From Neocallimastix lanati (nom. inval.) (Eukaryota > Neocallimastigomycota > Neocallimastigomycetes > Neocallimastigales > Neocallimastigaceae): a DNA stretch of 64,000 nucleotides. Numbering within the stretch: the stretch's first letter is position 1; each line of letters opens with the position of its first letter. Positions 38,285 through 50,800 of the stretch are shown here, in pieces. A program made the position numbers and the translations under genes. The DNA lies in NCBI GenBank assembly GCA_016946835.1, contig JACVTC010000005.1, positions 2,037,501-2,101,500 of the forward strand, in the 5' to 3' direction. The notes under the pieces were generated by a model. The model saw nothing but the letters and a program-made list of their open reading frames with translations. It was not told the origin of the DNA and searched no databases.

Positions 38285-39064
38285 TTATAAAATATAAAAT
38301 ATAAAATAAAAAATATAAAATAAAAAAAAATATAAAATAAAAAATAAAAATATAAAAAAATAAAAAATAAAAATAAAAAAATAAAAAAAATATAAAAAAA
38401 TAAAAATATAAAATATAAAATATAAAATATAAAATAAAAAAAATAGATACCATCTAAAATCATCCTAACTTTGTGCTACTTTTAACTCCCTTTTTTATGA
38501 TCTTTTTTTTTTTTTTTTTATTGAATTATTTATAAATATTTCTTTTATTAAAAAAATTTATTAGTAATTTAAGATTTTTAAAATACTGCGCAAGGACTTA
38601 AAAGGTGTTAAATGATCAATTAATTATTTAAATATTATTTTTTAATATTTTTTTTAATAATTATATTTTAAATTTAACAATTATATTTTAAATTATTAAT
38701 ACTTATTTTTTTTATATATATAAAATTCTTATATAAAACGTTTAAAACAAATGATAAAATATTTTATTTTTTTAAAAGGGTTAATTCTAATGAATATTTA
38801 TTATTATATATTGTATATTTAATATATATATGTATATAAATATTTTTCTTTTTTTTAAAAAATTTAATTTTAAATTTATTTATTTATTATAGTTTTATTT
38901 ATTTATTTTTATTTATTTACTTATTTATTTAAATTATATATATTATTTATTTATTTTATTATTAATTTATTTATTTATTAAAAATTTTGCGATATGAAAC
39001 TTTTTATGTAAATTTTCCGAAATGAAACTTTTCGAAATGAAATTTTTCGAAATGCTCCTCCCCC
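38171..39064. mobile_element. MITE-like element with iterated ATTTCG termini
   Basis: The left end (38180-38222) carries three CATTTCG blocks spaced by AAAAGTT-type linkers. The right end (about 38985-39054) carries the same pattern inverted (CGAAATGAAA units). The 894-bp segment is bracketed by AATTTAAT on both sides (38163-38170 and 39065-39072). An 8-bp target duplication is typical of hAT transposons; AT-richness makes chance possible. The interior is AT-rich with no transposase, so it is non-autonomous. The outermost ~10 bases (GAGTGTGTGT versus the inverted GGGGGAGGAG) match poorly. Confidence 0.6.
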
Positions 39065-39072
39065 AATTTAAT

Positions 39073-39721
39073 TAATTTTATTTTTTTTTGATTATTTTAT
39101 TTTTATTTTTACTATATTTTTTTATATTATAGTTATAATTTACAATTATAATTATTATAAATCTTTTATTATTTATATTATACTTTTTATAATATTAAAT
39201 TAAATACTTATTTTTATTATCTTAAAATAGTTTATAATTCTATATAATGAATACTTTTTCTTTATTCTTCGCACCGTATTTTACCCTTCATTATTTATTT
39301 TATTATATTAATAACTAAAGATCGTATAATAATATGAAATTAAATTTTAATATTTTAAATTAAATAAAATAGATTTAAAATATAAATAAATGAATAAATA
39401 AAATAATATTTATAAAAACTTAAATAATTAATAAAACCTCTCCATAAAAGAGATAAAACGAACCCGAGTTATATCATATGTATAAATATTGTAATTATCC
39501 ATTAATCTAAAGAATAAATACTTTTAAGTTAAATAAATAGGCATATTTTATATATATAAATATAATAAATGATAATTGCAAAAGATCAAATTTACCACAT
39601 AAGCCCCCTGAACTTGTAATTTCATTTATTAATTATATTTATCCAATCTATTTATTATCATAAAATTTGTGTTTTAAACTTTTGTATTTATTTATTATAT
39701 ACTTGTCTCAACTATCTTGAA
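39073..39721. other. AT-rich intergenic DNA
   Basis: No repeat or gene of note; a slightly higher-G+C stretch begins at about 39594. Confidence 0.5.
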
Positions 39722-39820
39722 ATGAATATAGTGGTTTATTTGTTCATAATCTTTGCTGTATTCGGTCTTTCTTGCATTTTGGGAATTTATAACAAGCAAG
39801 CACTTGCAGATGGCATCTAA
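39722..39820 (+). CDS. Possible 32-residue membrane micro-ORF
   Basis: ATG at 39722, stop TAA at 39818-39820. The peptide MNIVVYLFIIFAVFGLSCIL plus 12 polar residues looks like a signal peptide or membrane anchor. It is in a region of higher G+C than the surroundings and is followed 13 bases later by a perfect hairpin. It could instead be the first exon of a gene, a relic signal peptide, or chance. No family recognised. Confidence 0.3.
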   Translation: MNIVVYLFIIFAVFGLSCILGIYNKQALADGI

Positions 39821-39833
39821 AAAAAGCTGGATA

Positions 39834-39870
39834 TTTTGATAGGTCCATATATACTATGGACCTATCAAAA
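39834..39870. terminator. Perfect 16-bp hairpin between convergent fragments
   Basis: TTTTGATAGGTCCATA (39834-39849), a TATAC loop, and the exact reverse complement (39855-39870). It separates the plus-strand micro-ORF from a minus-strand coding remnant that ends at 39879. It could be an RNA hairpin or the end of a small element. 'Terminator' describes position only; no fungal mechanism is implied. Confidence 0.4.
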
Positions 39871-39878
39871 GCGCAGTT

Positions 39879-41060
39879 TCATTTATATGTAGATTGGTTA
39901 TAAGATATTTTTACCTCTCCCTGTTCTTGATATGGTCCCAAGAATCGTATACTACCTTGTCGATACTTCACCAATTGCCATTTATTTCCATTATCATCAA
40001 TAACAACCACTTCGAAATATACAGAAGAACAACAAGGGAAACCTATCGTCTCGAATTAATATTCTTGAAACCGAAAATGCATAATTCGCCTTTTTCCGGA
40101 CCTAGCTACTCATTCGATCCACATACTCAATCTTAGTGTTTGGGCTAGGTCAATATTTAATTCAGCGCTTGACAAAATTAGTTGAACTTGTCAAATTATC
40201 TTATATAATCACCATCTAAACATTTAGTGTTATTGAGTCTTGCACATATCTTTCCTCTCTTGATGGTAAAATTATTATATATATTGTTTTTTTTTTATTG
40301 TATTCCTTCATATATAATTCATTATCTCTATAATTCAAGCACTTATTATTATAGGATGAACTAATAGAAAATAAATTTTCCTTTACTGTTGGGTTTAGAT
40401 TGGCATTGATTTAATTTATTCTTAACTCATCTATAATCGGTTTTCACTATGTCGTTATCATATTCATCAAATTTTTGATTAATACATGGTACCAATTTAT
40501 TACTATATTCATCTCTTATAAACTATGATTCAAATGCATCAAAAATAATTTCTATTGGTCCCTGTGAGACAAAGTATTTAATATTTGTCCAAGAAAATTC
40601 GATCTAATTGTCTACTGCTTACTTCTTCTTTATTTCTTTGGAAACATGAATTATTAGGATAATTACTTTGATAAATTATATGTATACTATCTGGATTAGG
40701 ATAATTTATAATAAACCAATTATTAGAGACTTTAGCAGAATTTTAACAATGTATTAGGTTAATCGAAAGTTTACATAATTAGCAGATTACTCTATATTAC
40801 AATAAAAGATATCAGCAACTATTACAGATCAACTATCTATATCAAATTTCATTCTTGCAATATTTATAAATTTGATAGTAAAATTGAAATTATTATAATT
40901 ACAATCACATTTTGAGATAACTTCCTTAGTAAAAGTATCATTTACATTATTCTATTTATCAACATCATCTAGATTATAATTACCTTTATACAATATTGTA
41001 TATAGAAAATTTCTGCAACCTCTCATATTTAGTAGCGATTTTTGAATATTTAAATATTTA
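39879..41060 (-). pseudogene. Decayed minus-strand gene of unknown family
   Basis: The last segment (about 40060-39879) reads G-F-P-C-C-S-S-V-Y-F-E-V, then V-I-D-D-N-G-N-K-W-Q-L-V-K-Y, ending S-T-Y-K-stop. The G-(F/Y)-P-C-C and D-D/N-G-x-K-W spacing recalls the Cys-rich fungal dockerin (CBM10-like) of gut-fungal cellulosomes, but what follows does not fit, so this is only a hint. Upstream, scattered frames (41000-40560) read FTKEVISKCDCNYNNFNFTI, FINIARMKFDIDS and NWFIINYPNPDSIHIIYQ between many stops. The pieces may belong to one or two genes. Confidence 0.4.
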
Positions 41061-42829
41061 TTAGTATTATATTTTTTTTTATGTGTATATAATACTATTA
41101 TACCCCTTACTTCATTAAGCGTTTGAGTATAATCACCAGTATAAAAATAATTATTATATTTATTATGTTTAAATTGACTTTGTTATTAAATAAGCAATAT
41201 TATTTTCTTTTTTTTATAAATACCTTCTTCTTTTGCATTAATATAAAATGTTTCAATTTCATGAAAATCTATTCAATATTTTACCATTTTTCAAAATAAA
41301 GATTTATACCATTTGTATCTATTCAAGGAACAGTATCTATAATAATACTTTCATATTTTCTATAAATATTTTTGATAATACATATATATATTATCATATA
41401 TTATATATATATATTATTGTATTATACATATATGTGTCAAAAGTTTAATGTTTTGGATTAATTTAGTCAAGTCAAGATGTTTAAAGTTAATATACATTAG
41501 TAAATAAAATAGTTTATGCTTAAAATAAATCTTTTATTAATAAATTTTATAATAATAGTTTTTTTCTACAAATGTATGATAAATAAGTTAAAAATCTTAC
41601 AAAGGATAAGACTAATCTAAAATCTTTTTTTTTATGCTTTTCATGCATGTTATAATATTACTAATACAAAATTTGCATTAATAATACAAATTATTAATCA
41701 CTAATGTCTAAGTATGTATAATTAAATGATATATATGATGCATAATTATTAATATAATAATAAATTTAATTATTGGAAAGAAATTCTTTCTTAGAATTAT
41801 CAGGATAGATTAATTTATAATTATTATAATAAAATATTTATAATTAATAATTATTTAACTATTATTATTAATTAATTAATATTATTAATTAATAAATTAT
41901 AATTTTTAGTTATATAACTTTTTAATAATTATTACAAGGAATTTTTTTGAATGTGGTGTTTTTTGGAACACGGCTTATATGAAATGTATTTACTTTAATA
42001 AACCGTTGATGTATAGGTGGCTTAAATTATTTTTGATAAATAAATAAAAATATTTAAATTAATAAATAATAAAATATTTAAAGATATTTAATTTATTCAT
42101 TTATTTATTTATTTACAATTATTTAAATAAAAAAAAAGTGAGGGAAGTTTAATTACAAACTAAATTTTTATTTATAAGCCACATTATGTAATGGAATTTT
42201 TATATAATTTATTTATTAATAATATCTTTAATCCAGAATATCTCGGCTTGTAGTAGCTTGAGCGATATCATAAGTGTATAAAATTGAAGCTTAGATCCAG
42301 AGCTTCCTAAAAAAGCTGGTTAGAAGTAAACACTATCCCGCATTATAGAGTTATGACCCGTTTTGTATTTGCTTATTCTTTTTCTAAAGCATTAACCCTT
42401 TAAAATAATTTATATATAGTCTAATCTTTGAATTAACTGATTCCAAAAAAAGCTCTTTTAATTTATATTTTATGATATTGAATATTGATTTCTGATAAAA
42501 ATCTCAATATTTGTTTATTTACTAACTTTATTCATTTGAAGCAAAAGGCCTATTTTTTAAGAATACATAATTTAATAATATTTTACATACAAAATATATT
42601 TAATGATCATACATATTTCAATAGATTAAATACATGTTTTCATATTAACTATATAAAAGAAGTTTATAAAAAAAAAAATTTTGAAACTATATTCATAAAC
42701 CATATAAACTATATAATATTAAAATATATCCAAATTCATATTCTGACTATATTAGTATATATTTATGAAAATACATTTTCATAATATATTGACTTCTTCA
42801 AATTTAAACCTACCAAATTTTATCCTGGG
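41061..42829. other. AT-rich DNA with a few higher-G+C scraps
   Basis: Scraps at 41940-42020 and 42236-42370 resemble decayed element DNA but I cannot place them. The frames at 41248-41448 and 42485-42784 are low-complexity Ile/Tyr/Asn-rich reads without a domain. No gene called. Confidence 0.45.
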
Positions 42830-43445
42830 TGTTAGTCCGTGGGCTAGCATATATAAGGTTCGATCCTGCCCAATGACCATTTTTCAGGTTTTTCTCACAA
42901 GAGATTTTTACAGAATAAGATGGTTAGGGTTACAGGTAAATATATCTCCCTTATAAATATTATTATTCAAAATTTCCAAATTAATATAAACAGGATACTG
43001 TCCTAATTGTGGACCTGAGAGGTTGTGCAAGTATTGTCATTTAATATTTTTACGAGGGAACTACTAGCATTTGGATACATGATTTAATGTATCTATATAG
43101 ATATATACTCGACATGGTGATATAGATATATTCTACTAAATTTCAATCTTTCTGTCGTTTATAATTTACCAAGGGAACTAGTATGTATCTTCATGGTTAG
43201 GTTATACTGGAATTAGGATGCTATACTAGCTTCAAAGGGAAGTTAGGAACTGGAGAAACATTTAGAGAAAAATATAAGAGAAAAATACTTAGTAATAGTA
43301 TTCATGCTGAAGCGCCAATGCTGAACACTGACTATGGCAGTCCATCAGGATCATTATTTGTCTATATGGAAGTGTGTGACTACCTCAATATTCCCACTAC
43401 TTCTTATGGGTGGGGCTAAAATCAAGGGCGGTACACATCAGAAAT
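42830..43445 (+). mobile_element. Retroposon copy 1 (poly-A family shared with 53767-54190)
   Basis: The 3' half (about 43036-43445) is the inverted counterpart of 54190-53803: shared landmarks include GAAGTTAGGAACTGGAGAAAC (about 43240) and ACCTCAATATTCCCACT (43382), and both end GGTGGTACACA-type sequence followed by A-rich DNA. The 5' part (42833-42875) has GGTTCGATCC, like a Pol III B box, but no fitting A box at normal spacing. No intact frame. It may be a SINE or a LINE 3' end. Confidence 0.65.
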
Positions 43446-43625
43446 AAAAAAAATCAAATTCAAATATAGTAACATAACAAATATAAAACAAAAATTTTAA
43501 TAATAATAATCTAAATGATAATTATTGAATATCTTCCATTTACAGTAGAAATAATTATTATTTTATGTTAATATAAATAATAAATTTTATTAATTGTTAA
43601 CTAGATTTTATAATTTATCAAGTAA

Positions 43626-43852
43626 ATAATAAATAATAAATAATAAATAATAAATAATAAATAATAAATAATAAATAATAAATAATAAATAATAAATAAT
43701 AAATAATAAATAATAAATAATAAATAATAAATAATAAATAATAAATAATAAATAATAAATAATAAATAATAAATAATAATAATAAATAATAAATAATAAA
43801 TAATAAATAATAATAAATAATAAATAATAAATAATAAATAATAAATAATAAT
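43626..43852. repeat. AAATAAT seven-base microsatellite
   Basis: About 30 units of AAATAAT, running without a break into the 43-bp minisatellite, which contains three of the same units. The minisatellite probably arose from it. Confidence 0.9.
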
Positions 43853-46119
43853 AGAAAGAGTATTTATTAATAAATAATAAATAATAAATAATAATAGAAA
43901 GAGTATTTATTAATAAATAATAAATAATAAATAATAATAGAAAGAGTATTTATTAATAAATAATAAATAATAAATAATAATAGAAAGAGTATTTATTAAT
44001 AAATAATAAATAATAATAGAAAGAGTATTTATTAATAAATAATAAATAATAATAGAAAGAGTATTTATTAATAAATAATAAATAATAAATAATAAATAAT
44101 AATAGAAAGAGTATTTATTAATAAATAATAAATAATAAATAATAATAGAAAGAGTATTTATTAATAAATAATAAATAATAAATAATAATAGAAAGAGTAT
44201 TTATTAATAAATAATAAATAATAAATAATAATAGAAAGAGTATTTATTAATAAATAATAAATAATAAATAATAATAGAAAGAGTATTTATTAATAAATAA
44301 TAAATAATAAATAATAAATAATAATAGAAAGAGTATTTATTAATAAATAATAAATAATAAATAATAAATAATAATAGAAAGAGTATTTATTAATAAATAA
44401 TAAATAATAAATAATAATAGAAAGAGTATTTTATTAATAAATAATAAATAATAAATAATAATAGAAAGAGTATTTATTAATAAATAATAAATAATAAATA
44501 ATAATAGAAAGAGTATTTTATTAATAAATAATAAATAATAAATAATAATAGAAAGAGTATTTATTAATAAATAATAAATAATAAATAATAATAGAAAGAG
44601 TATTTTATTAATAAATAATAAATAATAAATAATAATAGAAAGAGTGTTTATTAATAAATAATAAATAATAAATAATAATAGAAAGAGTATTTTATTAATA
44701 AATAATAAATAATAAATAATAATAGAAAGAGTGTTTATTAATAAATAATAAATAATAAATAATAATAGAAAGAGTATTTATTAATAAATAATAAATAATA
44801 AATAATAATAGAAAGAGTATTTATTAATAAATAATAAATAATAAATAATAATAGAAAGAGTATTTATTAATAAATAATAAATAATAAATAATAAACAATA
44901 ATAGAAAGAGTATTTATTAATAAATAATAAATAATAAATAATAATAGAAAGAGTATTTATTAATAAATAATAAATAATAAATAATAATAGAAAGAGTATT
45001 TTATTAATAAATAATAAATAATAAATAATAATAGAAAGAGTATTTATTAATAAATAATAAATAATAAATAATAATAGAAAGAGTATTTTATTAATAAATA
45101 ATAAATAATAAATAATAATAGAAAGAGTATTTATTAATAAATAATAAATAATAAATAATAATAGAAAGAGTATTTATTAATAAATAATAAATAATAAATA
45201 ATAACAGAAAGAGTATTTATTAATAAATAATAAATAATAAATAATAAACAATAATAGAAAGAGTATTTATTAATAAATAATAAATAATAAATAATAAATA
45301 ATAATAGAAAGAGTATTTATTAATAAATAATAAATAATAAATAATAATAGAAAGAGTATTTATTAATAAATAATAAATAATAAATAATAATAGAAAGAGT
45401 ATTTTATTAATAAATAATAAATAATAAATAATAATAGAAAGAGTATTTATTAATAAATAATAAATAATAAATAATAATAGAAAGAGTATTTTATTAATAA
45501 ATAATAAATAATAAATAATAATAGAAAGAGTATTTATTAATAAATAATAAATAATAAATAATAATAGAAAGAGTATTTATTAATAAATAATAAATAATAA
45601 ATAATAACAGAAAGAGTATTTATTAATAAATAATAAATAATAAATAATAAACAATAATAGAAAGAGTATTTATTAATAAATAATAAATAATAAATAATAA
45701 ATAATAATAGAAAGAGTATTTATTAATAAATAATAAATAATAAATAATAAATAATAATAGAAAGAGTATTTATTAATAAATAATAAATAATAAATAATAA
45801 ATAATAATAGAAAGAGTATTTATTAATAAATAATAAATAATAAATAATAATAGAAAGAGTATTTTATTAATAAATAATAAATAATAAATAATAATAGAAA
45901 GAGTATTTATTAATAAATAATAAATAATAAATAATAATAGAAAGAGTATTTATTAATAAATAATAAATAATAAATAATAATAGAAAGAGTATTTATTAAT
46001 AAATAATAAATAATAATAGAAAGAGTATTTATTAATAAATAATAAATAATAAATAATAATAGAAAGAGTATTTATTAATAAATAATAAATAATAATAGAA
46101 AGAGTATTTATTAATAAAT
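43853..46119. repeat. 43-bp minisatellite, about 50 units, with higher-order structure
   Basis: Each unit is AGAAAGAGTATTTATTAAT followed by three AAATAAT and AAT. The number of AAATAAT units varies (2-5). Variants TATTTTATT, GTGTTTATT, AACAGAAAG and AAACAATAATAG recur in the same order: the pair AACAGAAAG then AAACAATAATAG is at about 45205/45247 and again at about 45608/45650, a shift near 403 bp, so blocks of about nine units were duplicated together. No spacers and no genes, so not a CRISPR array. Confidence 0.9.
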
Positions 46120-46658
46120 ATAAAATTATATAAAAAATTAATTTAATAAAATTGATATTTTTATAATTTTTCAAATTTTAATTATTAATATTTTTTAATT
46201 TTCAAACTATAAACTATTTAAATAGCTAGTAAATTTTGAGATTTCATATTTCTATAAAAAAAATTATTTTGAGAAATTTCAATTATGTCAATGAAATTGA
46301 ATTATTAATATTTAAAGTATTATATTTTGATATTTATATTTATAAATTTAATAATTGACATAAAAGTTAAAAATAAAAATTTAAAACTATATAATTTAAA
46401 TTTTAAAAAAATAATTTTTTCTAATAATTAATTATATATTATTATTTATTATTTATTATATAATTAATATTTTTTTCTTTTCTTTATATATATTTATTAG
46501 TGTTTATTATACAATATTCAAATTCATATTTTATATATATTTATTTTCTATATAATTATTCATTACATCTTACTTTATTATTAATTTTTAAATAATATTA
46601 ATATCATAAATTATTATTGTTATTATAATTATTATTATTATTATTACTATTAAATTAC

Positions 46659-46715
<57 letters not shown>

Positions 46716-47807
46716 ATAAATCATAAATTATATTAGTACATTTTAATTTCAGGGTCATCATTTTTTAATTATTTATTTTTTGGTTTAAAATAGATTAAAG
46801 TTTAAAGTTAAGTCTTAATTATATTTTAATTTATAAAAATATACTTCTATTAATATTTCATTGAATATTTTATAATTTTTTTTTATTTTATTAAATTTTT
46901 ATCATTATTTTATATGATAAACTAATTCTATTCATTCCAATCTCTTTATTAAATTGTAATTGTTTAACAAGTTTATTATTATTATTATTATTATCAATAT
47001 TATTATATTATTACTGTATACTTTAAATCGATAAAAAATTTAATGAAATAAAAAAATTGGAATATTAAATAGATTCAATTAAATCACTCCAAATTATTAT
47101 AATATTTTAAAAATTAGAAGATATCATTAAATTGTAAATAACAATAATTCTTAAATATATATGGAATAAATTATAGTTTTAATAATATTACATTTAAAAA
47201 TATATAAATATTAGAAAAATAATTAAAGATGATTACAATCATCAAATAATTAATTTTTTATATATAATTATAACTGACCTAATATTATATATATATACAT
47301 ATTATTTTAATAATAATCATACACAATATTACAATATTGATTATTCAGTTTTAAACGAATTAATTACATAATAATAAAAATACTATCAGAAATACCATAC
47401 ATATTTATTTCTAAAATAAGAAATATAGAAAAAATACTTATATATATACACATATAAATAGGTGTAGTAGAAAAAACTATATATATTAATAATAAATATT
47501 TTTTATTCTTTCTTATTCATTTATATATATATATATATATATTTTTTTTTTATTATCTTATATTAATAATTAATAACTATTATTGTATTTATAAATTATA
47601 TATATATAAATTATAAATTATATATATATATAAATTAAGAAAAAAAAAAAAGAAGAAAGAAATTTCAAAATTACAATATTCAAATTAATCATTTAAAAAT
47701 AATTTTAAACAACAAAGTTTATATTTATAATAATCATTTAAAAACTTTACAAAAAAAAAATAAATTTAAAAATTGCATAAATAAAATTTGAAAAAAATTT
47801 ATTATAA
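46120..47807. other. AT-rich upstream region of chitin synthase C
   Basis: ATT repeats (46660-46715), TA repeats (47520-47545, 47590-47632) and an A-rich leader before the ATG. No separate gene; it probably contains the promoter but I cannot mark elements. Confidence 0.6.
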
Positions 47808-50800
47808 ATGAGCAATCTAGACGATAAACCGGATACACCTGATACACCTATTAATACAAAGGACGATAGATTAAAGGTTGTAATTACAGATGATAGTGAG
47901 GCGAAATCAAGAATTCCGTTATCTACGGAAATATTGAGTGAAGGAGATGTTAAATTCAATGAACCCTATAAATCACCGTATGCCCTTTCACCTAAGGATA
48001 TTGAAATGCATAATGAATATTGCTTAAGTAATGGTGATAATGAATTTCTTCCTGAAGAAAAGCAGAAACAAGCAAATGTTCATGTCCATGTTCATCCTAC
48101 TGCACCACCAAGAAATTCAAGTCGAAGGTTCTTTGGTGATAATAGTACAAATAGTTTAGATGATGAATACAATCCTCATGCCCTTCTTACCGTGAGTGAT
48201 AATATTAATGATAAAGAAATTCGTATTGTTAATAGATCTTTAAGCCGTATTCGTCGTCATACCTCTTATAATGTTAAAAGTTTATCAAAAGATCCTAATC
48301 TTTTCATAGGAAAGCAAGTTGTTCTTGATAAACCACAAATTTCTACTCAATATGAAAATCGTGAAGGCAAACCTGAGGATAATTGCTGTTTCGGTATGGG
48401 TTGGTGGTCTTTAACTACAGCTATAATGACTTGTTGGATTCCTTCCTTTATGCTTAAAAAATATGGTGGTATGACTTCACCTATGGTTCAAAAAGCTTGG
48501 AGAGAAAAAGTTACTCTTTGTCTTTTAATTTTTTTACTATGTGTTTTACTTGGTTTCTTCACCTATTCCTTTACAGCAACTTTTTGTAAAAAGGATCCAA
48601 TTCCAACATTCACAGTTAGTGAAGTATCGAAATATACTTCTGATTATAAACCCCATATATTTATTATCAATGGTGATTTATATGATTTAACCGATTTTAT
48701 ACAAAAAGGTGGTGATATTTACGCTCCTGAAGTATTTGCAAATTATACTGGTAAAGATGCTTCCCCTCTTTTCAGAAATCAAGATACCAAAACTTACCCT
48801 CAATCTTGTGTTGAAATTGCTAAAAAAAATAAAATTTCTCTTCCAACCTATCCATGTATTGTTTCATGGAGTAATAAATCTTCATTACTAAATCATTGCT
48901 TTACTATTCAAAAAACAATGAAATTCCTTGGTCATGTCACCTATGACTGGGATGAAATAAAATCTGGTAATCGTATTTTAATCAATGGCAAAGTTGCAGA
49001 TATTACCGAATACATGAAATCTTCAACTAAGTTCATGGGTAAACAAATATCACATCTTTTAAATTCATATACCCAACGTGATGCTACTCGTAAATTCTAC
49101 CAAACAGAAGATGGTATTGATGCTTCTCAATGTATTTCGGAACTTTTCTCTATTGGTCAGTTAGATCATCAAAATTCTGGTTGTTTCTTCGCGACAACAG
49201 CTATGAATACATCTGTCTTTGTTATTCTTTTATATGTTTTAACAAAATTCGTTTTAGCTGTTATCTTCAGTTGGCTTATTTCTCATCGTCTAGGTAAATT
49301 AGAAAAGAAGAAAACTGATAGCCGTGGTTTTGTTAGATCTACATCTTGGGAAGACTTAGAGAATCCATTTACCTTTGGTAAAGATTTTAATCGTATTGAA
49401 AATATTAATGAAACACAATCGATTGCTTCTGGTGTAGATGCTCAATCTAACATATTTATGGATGAATACGGTGATATTTATACAATACTTTTAGTTACCT
49501 GTTACTCTGAAAATGAATCCGGTATTAGGACAACTTTGGAATCTTTATCTAAAACTATGTATGATAATAACTATAAACTTTTATTCGTTGTTGCTGATGG
49601 TTTAATTAAGGGTGAAGGTAATACAAAGACCACTCCAGAAATTATTATTGATATGATTACTCTGGATAAGCGTTTCCCTCCCGTTCCAGTCCCTCAAAGT
49701 TATATTGCTATTGCGGACGGTTCCAAGAGACATAATAAAGCACAAGTCTATGTTGGTTGGTTCAATAATACACCTATTGTTGTTGTTGTTAAATGTGGTA
49801 CTGAAAGTGAAAAAAAAGCCGCTAAACCAGGTAATAGAGGTAAACGTGATTCACAAATTATTGTTATGAATTTCTTCCAAAAAGTTCTTTTTAACGATCC
49901 AATGGTACCTTTAGAATTTGATCTCTTTACAAAAATTCATACTTTAATGGGTATTACTCCAGATCTTTTTGAAATTATATTGATGGTAGATGCAGATACT
50001 AAGGTTGCACCGGATTCACTTGCTAGATTAGTTGCTGCAATGGTTGATGATCCAATGATTATGGGTCTTTGTGGTGAAACAAGAATTTCTAATAAATCTG
50101 ATTCTTGGGTTACAAAAATTCAAGTCTTTGAATATTACATTTCTCATCATATGAGTAAAGCTTTCGAATCCATTTTTGGTGGTGTTACCTGTTTACCAGG
50201 TTGTTTCTGTATGTATAGAATTAAAGCACCATTAGAAGATGGATTCTGGCAACCAATTATTTCTCATCCAAATATTATTCAAGATTATTCTCAAAATGTT
50301 GTCGAAACTTTACATGAAAAGAATTTATTATTCCTTGGTGAAGATCGTTTTTTAACTACTCTTATGCTTAAGACTTTCCCATCTCGTAAACTTATGTTTG
50401 TTCCAAAAGCTTACTGTAAAACTATGGTTCCTGATACCTTCCCTGTATTACTTAGTCAAAGAAGAAGATGGATTAATAGTACTATTCACAATTTATTTGA
50501 ACTTGTTTTCGTTAGACAATTATGTGGTATTTTCTGTTTCTCTATGCAATTTGTTATCGCTTTAGAATTATTCGGTACTTTAACTTTACCTGCTGCTATT
50601 ATATTTACTTTGTAAGTGTAAAAAAATAATAACCTAAAACTTAAAATATAATAAAATAAAAAAAAATATATATATATATTTTCAAAAAATAAAAAAAAAA
50701 AAAAAAAATTAGAAATAAAAAATTAAAATTAATTAATTAATAATTATAAAATAATTAACCTTTATAATTTATTATAAATCTATCAATTTTTTTTATATTT

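Noticed and set aside
38158-38463. Membrane protein genes on the minus strand
   Set aside because: Phe/Tyr/Ile repeats produced by AAATATAAAAT-type repeats inside the MITE-like element.
42833-42880. tRNA gene near GGTTCGATCC
   Set aside because: The B-box-like string is too close to any A box and the loop is one base short; it is kept only as a feature of the retroposon.
43853-46119. CRISPR-like regular repeat array
   Set aside because: Units are directly adjacent with no unique spacers, composition is AAATAAT-derived, and the host is eukaryotic.
45953-46174. Minus-strand repeat protein (Tyr/Leu/Phe-rich)
   Set aside because: It is the 43-bp minisatellite translated; 43 is not a multiple of three, so the frame drifts and stops in every other block.
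50601-50625. Chitin synthase C as a truncated pseudogene
   Set aside because: The stop is inside a GTAAGT donor and the frame resumes after a TTATAG acceptor at the exact homologous position.
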